A stretch of 18,317 bases of DNA from UBA1049 sp964525815 (GTDB lineage Bacteria > Bacillota > Clostridia > Oscillospirales > CAG-382): NCBI GenBank assembly GCA_964525815.1, contig CAZGJQ010000036.1, positions 1 through 18,317 of the forward strand, in the 5' to 3' direction. Under the pieces are notes generated by a model that was not told where the DNA came from, did not search any database, and saw nothing but the letters and a program-made list of their open reading frames with translations. This document shows, one piece after another, positions 14,015 to 18,317 of this stretch. Every line of letters starts with the position of its first letter. Position 1 is the stretch's first letter. A program made the position numbers and the translations under genes.

Positions 14015-14893
14015 CTAATCCTTCGAGAGCTGCAAGCGAAGCTCCGCAAGCTCCTGCTTTGAATAGGAGTATACACGGTCGCAGAACTGGCAGGTAAGCT
14101 CGGTTTTTTCGTCGCTCTCAATCAGCTTATCCAGCTCTGTTTTACCGAGGGATATAAGAGCTGTATCAGTTTTTTTCCTCCCGCAGGAACATTTATATGA
14201 GCACTCCGTTTCATCAAAGATGTCATACTCTATTCCATCAAGGTAGGTCGCAAGTGCGTACTCAAGGCTGTTTTTGGACAGCAAGGAGGTAATATGCGGG
14301 GTGTTGTTTGTGTTTTTTTCTATCTTATTAATAATTCCCTCGTCCGCAAAGGGAAGGAGCTGCAGAAGCAGTCCTCCTGCCGCCTTGCAGCCGTAATCGG
14401 TATCCACCAGCACGCCAAGAACGCAGACCGTGGGAATCTGCTCGCTCTTTGCATAATAATAGGCGATATCCTCCGCAATTTCTCCGCTGATAATTTCGGA
14501 TACTCCGACATAGGGCTGGTCGCCGCCTGTATCCCTGAGCACATAGAGAGAGCCTTTCCCGACACAGCCGCCGACATCAAGCTTTCCGTTCTCCTTGAGG
14601 GGTAAATCACAGGCTGGATTCTGTATAAAACCCCGTACATTACCCTTAAAATCACTGCTCGATACAATGGTTCCGCCTGCTCCGTCTCCCTTGAGGCGCA
14701 GTGTCTGCAGGTCGGTCTCCTCCCCCAAAAGACTGCCCATGAGCGACACAGCCGTTAGGGTGCGCCCGAGTGCGGCGGTTGCGGTGGGATAGGTTCTGTG
14801 TATTCTGATAGCCTCCGACACTATATCTGTTGAATCGATTATCAACGCTCTTGCCGAGCCGTCCTTTGTCATTGCTCTTATAATTCTTGACAT
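14015..14893 (-). CDS. hslO: Redox-regulated chaperone Hsp33
   Basis: Hsp33 is a cytoplasmic holdase switched on when oxidants release its zinc. The 292-residue product has the N-terminal chaperone domain and the C-terminal redox switch: C235-x-C237 (CSCGRK) and C268-x-x-C271 (CQFC). An extra cysteine, C231, lies just ahead of the switch. AAGGA before the ATG overlaps the TAA of leuS, so translation is probably coupled to leuS. It is followed by pepP on the same strand, and the group reads as a protein-quality and translation operon. Confidence 0.97.
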   Translation of the reverse strand: MSRIIRAMTKDGSARALIIDSTDIVSEAIRIHRTYPTATAALGRTLTAVSLMGSLLGEETDLQTLRLKGDGAGGTIVSSSDFKGNVRGFIQNPACDLPLKENGKLDVGGCVGKGSLYVLRDTGGDQPYVGVSEIISGEIAEDIAYYYAKSEQIPTVCVLGVLVDTDYGCKAAGGLLLQLLPFADEGIINKIEKNTNNTPHITSLLSKNSLEYALATYLDGIEYDIFDETECSYKCSCGRKKTDTALISLGKTELDKLIESDEKTELTCQFCDRVYSYSKQELAELRLQLSKD

Positions 14894-14901
14894 ACTTGTC
14901 C

Positions 14902-17301
14902 TTATTTCACCACAATATTGAATATCCTGTTTGGAACATATATCTTTTTGACAATGCTTTTCCCCTCGGTATATGAGGTTACTTCACCGCTGCTCTCTAT
15001 TATTTCGAATGCGGTTTGCTCGTCGCAATCGGCGGGAACAGTAACGGTTGCCTTAACCTTTCCGCAAATCTGAACGGCGATTTCCACCTCGTCCACCTTA
15101 ATTTTCTCCTCGTCATAACGAGGCCATTCCGCCAGAGAGCATAACCCTTCTCCACCCAGCGTCTCCCACAGCTCCTCGCATATATGCGGAGCAAACGGAC
15201 AGAGAATAACGGTAAACAGCTTCAGACCCTCTCTGTTTATGCCGCCCTTGGCGTATATCTCGTTTGTTAAGCTCATCATAGCCGCAATAGCCGTGTTGAA
15301 CTTCATATCCTCAATGTCGTTTGTTACTTTTTTAATAGTGCGGTGAAGCTCTCTCTCAAGCTCCTTGTCCTCGTTATCCTTTATCATATCCGAGAGTACG
15401 GCGAAACGGTCAAGGAAACGCTTACAGCCCTTTACACCGTTTGTCGACCAGGGAGCCGCCTTTTCAAAATCCCCGATGAACATCTCATACAGCCGCATGG
15501 TGTCGGCTCCGTAATCATGCACAACATCGTCAGGATTTACAACATTCCCTCGGGATTTGCTCATCTTTTCGCCGTCCTCGCCGAGTATCATACCGTGTGC
15601 GGTGCGCTTGAGATAGGGCTCCGGACAGGAAATAAGCCCTTCGTCGTACAGGAACTTTGCCCAGAACCGTGAGTAGAGCAAATGCAAGGTTGCATGCTCC
15701 ATTCCGCCGTTATACCAATCAACCGGCATCCAGTAATCAAGAGCCTCTCTTGAGGCGAATTCATTGCTGTTATTAGGGTCGCAGTAACGCAGGAAGTACC
15801 AGGAGGAGCCTGCCCATTGCGGCATGGTATCGGTCTCTCTTTTTGCGGAGCTTCCGCATTTGGGACAGGTTGTTTTCACCCAGTCTGTAATTGCGGCAAG
15901 CGGACTCTCGCCGTTGTCGGTCGGCTGATAGGACTCAACCTCGGGAAGTAAAAGCGGAAGCTCGCTCTCGTCAATGGGCTGCCAACCGCAGGTATCGCAC
16001 CAGACCAGCGGAATAGGCTCGCCCCAGTATCTCTGTCTTGCGAAAACCCAGTCCCTGAGCTTATAGTTGACCTTTTTTTCCCCTAAATTATTCTTCTCAA
16101 GATACTCCGCCATCTTTTCCTTGGCGGCGGAGACCTCCAAGCCGTTCAAAAAGCCGGAATTTACGAGAACACCGGTCTCCACATCGGTAAACGCCTCTTG
16201 GCTGATATCCCCTCCCGCCACAACCTCTATAATGGGAAGATCGAACTTTTTGGCAAATTCATAGTCCCGCTCGTCATGTGCGGGAACCGCCATAATCGCA
16301 CCTGTTCCGTAAGTAATCAAAACATAATCTGAAACAAAAACGGGTATTTCCTTGCCGTTGACGGGGTTTATCGCCATTACGCCGTCCAGCCTTACGCCGG
16401 TTTTGTCCTTTGCCATTTCGGTACGCTCAAAGTCGCTCTTCTTTGACGCTTGTTCCCTGTATTCTGCAATTTCGATATAATTACTAAGGGAGTCCTTCCA
16501 TTTTTCAATATAGGGATGCTCAGGAGCGATAACCATATATGTTGCGCCGAACAGCGTGTCGGCACGGGTGGTGAACACTCTGAGCTTGTCGCCCGCCGTT
16601 GTGGAAAAATCCACCTCCGCACCGTAGGAGCGTCCTATCCAGTTGCGCTCGGCAAGCTTTACCCTCTCTATATAATCAACGGTATCCAAGTCGTCCAGCA
16701 GTCTGTCTGCATATTCGGTAATCTTGAGCATCCATTGGCTCTTTGCCTTGCGAATAACCTCGCCGTGACAGCGCTCGCATTCGCCGCTCACAACCTCTTC
16801 GTTGGCAAGCACCACCTTGCAGCGTGTACACCAGTTTACGGTCATTTCCTTTTTATAGGCAAGCCCTTTTTTGAAAAGACGCAGAAAAATCCATTGTGTC
16901 CATTTGTAATAGCTTGGGTCCGTAGTACTTACCTCTCTTGACCAGTCAAAGGAAAGACCGAGAGACTTGAGCTGCGCCTTGAAGCGGGCAACATTCCTTC
17001 TGGTGACGTCTGCGGGGTGCATTTTATGCTCTATTGCGTAATTCTCGGTGGGCAGACCGAAGGCGTCCCATCCCATCGGAAACAGCACGTTGTATCCCTG
17101 CATTCTGCGCTTTCGGGCAATAATATCCAGTGCCGTATAGGGTCGGGGATGACCTACGTGCAGCCCCGCACCCGAAGGGTAGGGAAACTCAATAAGCGCA
17201 TAATATTTTTCCTTCGAATAATCGTTGGCGGCGGCAAACGCCTGCTTTTTTTCCCAGATGTCCTGCCATTTCTTTTCTATAGTCTTATATTGGTATTTCA
17301 T
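14902..17301 (-). CDS. leuS: Leucyl-tRNA synthetase
   Basis: This enzyme charges tRNA-Leu with leucine using ATP. The 799-residue protein fits the bacterial form. It shows HVGH at 48-51 (class I HIGH), a Cys-rich zinc segment (CTRCKVVL and CERCHG), the CP1 editing domain with TTRADT and the conserved AVPAHDERDYEFA segment, a second pair of Cys clusters (CDTCGW, CPKCGS), the WAGSSWYFLRY signature, KMSKS at 579-583 and an anticodon-binding C-domain. AAGGGAT precedes the ATG. rsfS lies 25 bases upstream and hslO 8 bases downstream, all on one strand. Confidence 0.98.
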   Translation of the reverse strand: MKYQYKTIEKKWQDIWEKKQAFAAANDYSKEKYYALIEFPYPSGAGLHVGHPRPYTALDIIARKRRMQGYNVLFPMGWDAFGLPTENYAIEHKMHPADVTRRNVARFKAQLKSLGLSFDWSREVSTTDPSYYKWTQWIFLRLFKKGLAYKKEMTVNWCTRCKVVLANEEVVSGECERCHGEVIRKAKSQWMLKITEYADRLLDDLDTVDYIERVKLAERNWIGRSYGAEVDFSTTAGDKLRVFTTRADTLFGATYMVIAPEHPYIEKWKDSLSNYIEIAEYREQASKKSDFERTEMAKDKTGVRLDGVMAINPVNGKEIPVFVSDYVLITYGTGAIMAVPAHDERDYEFAKKFDLPIIEVVAGGDISQEAFTDVETGVLVNSGFLNGLEVSAAKEKMAEYLEKNNLGEKKVNYKLRDWVFARQRYWGEPIPLVWCDTCGWQPIDESELPLLLPEVESYQPTDNGESPLAAITDWVKTTCPKCGSSAKRETDTMPQWAGSSWYFLRYCDPNNSNEFASREALDYWMPVDWYNGGMEHATLHLLYSRFWAKFLYDEGLISCPEPYLKRTAHGMILGEDGEKMSKSRGNVVNPDDVVHDYGADTMRLYEMFIGDFEKAAPWSTNGVKGCKRFLDRFAVLSDMIKDNEDKELERELHRTIKKVTNDIEDMKFNTAIAAMMSLTNEIYAKGGINREGLKLFTVILCPFAPHICEELWETLGGEGLCSLAEWPRYDEEKIKVDEVEIAVQICGKVKATVTVPADCDEQTAFEIIESSGEVTSYTEGKSIVKKIYVPNRIFNIVVK

Positions 17302-17326
17302 AGTTATATCCCTTTGTGTTTGATTT

Positions 17327-17704
17327 TTATTCCGGCTGCCTTATAATCCTTGCGGTGGCATCGTTCCATAGCTTCTCCAGCTTATAAAACTCTCTGCCTT
17401 CCTTTGTGAAGATATGCACGACTACGGCACCGTAATCCAGCAGCGTCCAGGTATTGTCCGAATAGCCTTCTATATGATTGGGCTGTATTCCCAATAGCTC
17501 GTTTGTCTTATACTCCACCTCGTCCGCAAGGGATTTTACATGAGTGTTGGAGCTACCCGTGCAAATAACAAAATAGTCCGCAAGCACGGTCTGCTTACCC
17601 ACCTCAAGCAGAGCCGGGTCAACCCCCTTTTTATCCTCAAGAGCTTCTTTTATTACCTTTGCAAGCTCATATGCCTTTTTTACCTGTTCGTTATTGTCCG
17701 CCAT
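17327..17704 (-). CDS. rsfS: Ribosomal silencing factor RsfS
   Basis: RsfS binds ribosomal protein uL14 and keeps the 50S subunit from joining the 30S when nutrients are short. The 125-residue protein has the family pattern: DYFVICTGSS near residue 45, HIEGYSDNTWTLLDYGAVVVHIF in the second half, and REFYKLEKLW near the end. Its start overlaps the end of yqeK by 14 bases (17691-17704), and leuS follows, giving the order yqeK-rsfS-leuS on the minus strand. yqeK next to rsfS is a conserved Firmicute pairing. Confidence 0.97.
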   Translation of the reverse strand: MADNNEQVKKAYELAKVIKEALEDKKGVDPALLEVGKQTVLADYFVICTGSSNTHVKSLADEVEYKTNELLGIQPNHIEGYSDNTWTLLDYGAVVVHIFTKEGREFYKLEKLWNDATARIIRQPE

Positions 17705-18314
17705 TCGTTTCTTTCCCTTCTTTTAATATATTTATATACCAGTTTCTTGCGTTAACGGTTTCGGTGTTAATGCTCTCGGATATCTCCAGTAAGTGCAGTA
17801 TTGTCATATTAAAGGAATACACCACCGCTTTATAAAGAGCCGTCAGATGGCTCTGTTCCTTAAAAAGCAGGCTTTCATAATATTCCCTTACCTTTACGCA
17901 GGACTCCTCCGTCCTGTATTCCTCGATATAGTCTGCAAAATACAGACAGACCTCCGCCACGGTCATATTCGCTCTTCCGGTTGTGTGATAGTATATAGCA
18001 GACGCAGTCTCCTCGTCAACCCCGTATTGATGCTTTGCTATCGCAGCAGCGGTTTTGGCATGGTACAGCTTTGGGGTCTTTTTCTCCTCATCGGTTAGAG
18101 CTATGTTATATTTCCGGCAGAGTGCAATCTGTTCATTGAGGGAGTACTCCTTTGTAAAATCATGCAGCAGCGCCGCCGTTTCTGTTTTTTCCGCCGATAA
18201 AGACGGAAAGTGCCGCCTTGCAAGCTTTTTTGCGCAGTCGGCAACACCCATAGTGTGCAAAAAACGCTCCTTAGAGAGGCGCAGGTCCTTTATAATCTTT
18301 TCGTTTGCGGTCAT
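17691..18314 (-). CDS. yqeK: HD-domain phosphohydrolase YqeK (symmetrical Ap4A hydrolase type)
   Basis: YqeK proteins are HD-domain enzymes shown in Firmicutes to split diadenosine tetraphosphate to two ADP. The 207-residue product carries the metal-site residues: His20 (RFLHTMGV), His51-Asp52 (LLHDFTKEY), His85 (YHAKTAA), His110 (YYHTTG) and Asp128 (FADYIE). The ATG at 18314 is only three bases from the window edge, so the ribosome binding site cannot be seen, but the N-terminus is placed as usual for the family. A C-terminal extension of about 15 residues overlaps rsfS. Confidence 0.93.
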   Translation of the reverse strand: MTANEKIIKDLRLSKERFLHTMGVADCAKKLARRHFPSLSAEKTETAALLHDFTKEYSLNEQIALCRKYNIALTDEEKKTPKLYHAKTAAAIAKHQYGVDEETASAIYYHTTGRANMTVAEVCLYFADYIEEYRTEESCVKVREYYESLLFKEQSHLTALYKAVVYSFNMTILHLLEISESINTETVNARNWYINILKEGKETNGGQ

Positions 18315-18317
18315 TTG

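Overview
The window looks like a chromosome segment from an anaerobic gut-type Firmicute (class Clostridia, probably Oscillospiraceae/Ruminococcaceae). The grounds are the housekeeping gene content, a CD1247-type zinc-ribbon protein beside efp, a cell-wall amidase with an IDQAHNPSG motif typical of clostridia, a dockerin-bearing secreted SGNH hydrolase, and AGGAGG-type ribosome binding sites. No rRNA, tRNA, CRISPR array, transposase or integrase is visible. There is no gene-free stretch longer than about 300 bases.

Region A (1 to about 5260) is an accessory island. Reading leftward, a LexA/CI-like self-cleaving repressor (XRE HTH plus S24 peptidase) heads a same-strand series: a TerB-N/TerB-C protein, a DUF2791 (BrxD-like) P-loop ATPase, a small orphan cysteine-rich protein, and the first 110 codons of an Lhr/BrxHI-like SF2 helicase that runs off the left edge. 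ATPase plus Lhr-like helicase recalls part of type 2 BREX, and the TerB-N protein points to the Ter-associated helicase/ATPase neighbourhoods described by comparative genomics. The best reading is a DNA-processing or phage-defence module under SOS-like control. Two copies of a TTGCA-N5-TGCAA palindrome lie over the repressor promoter. The orphan gene sits between two inverted copies of a REP-like palindrome, which suggests it is a cargo insertion. A small protein gene is transcribed away from the repressor.

The right edge of the island (about 5253-5262) falls inside a spore-cortex-type GH18 gene. Only its 3' part survives (5260-5703), followed by a strong terminator.

Region B (5800-7900, + strand) is core: a near-consensus promoter, a leader hairpin, efp, the CD1247-like protein, a palindromic element and a metal-dependent amidohydrolase ending in a terminator.

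Region C (7900-18317, - strand), read in transcription order from the right edge, holds yqeK, rsfS, leuS, hslO and pepP. A promoter then precedes the dockerin/SGNH hydrolase, whose stop codon overlaps the start of radC, followed by a SAM methyltransferase. A separate N-acetylmuramoyl-L-alanine amidase gene follows, and its expected catalytic glutamate is an alanine.
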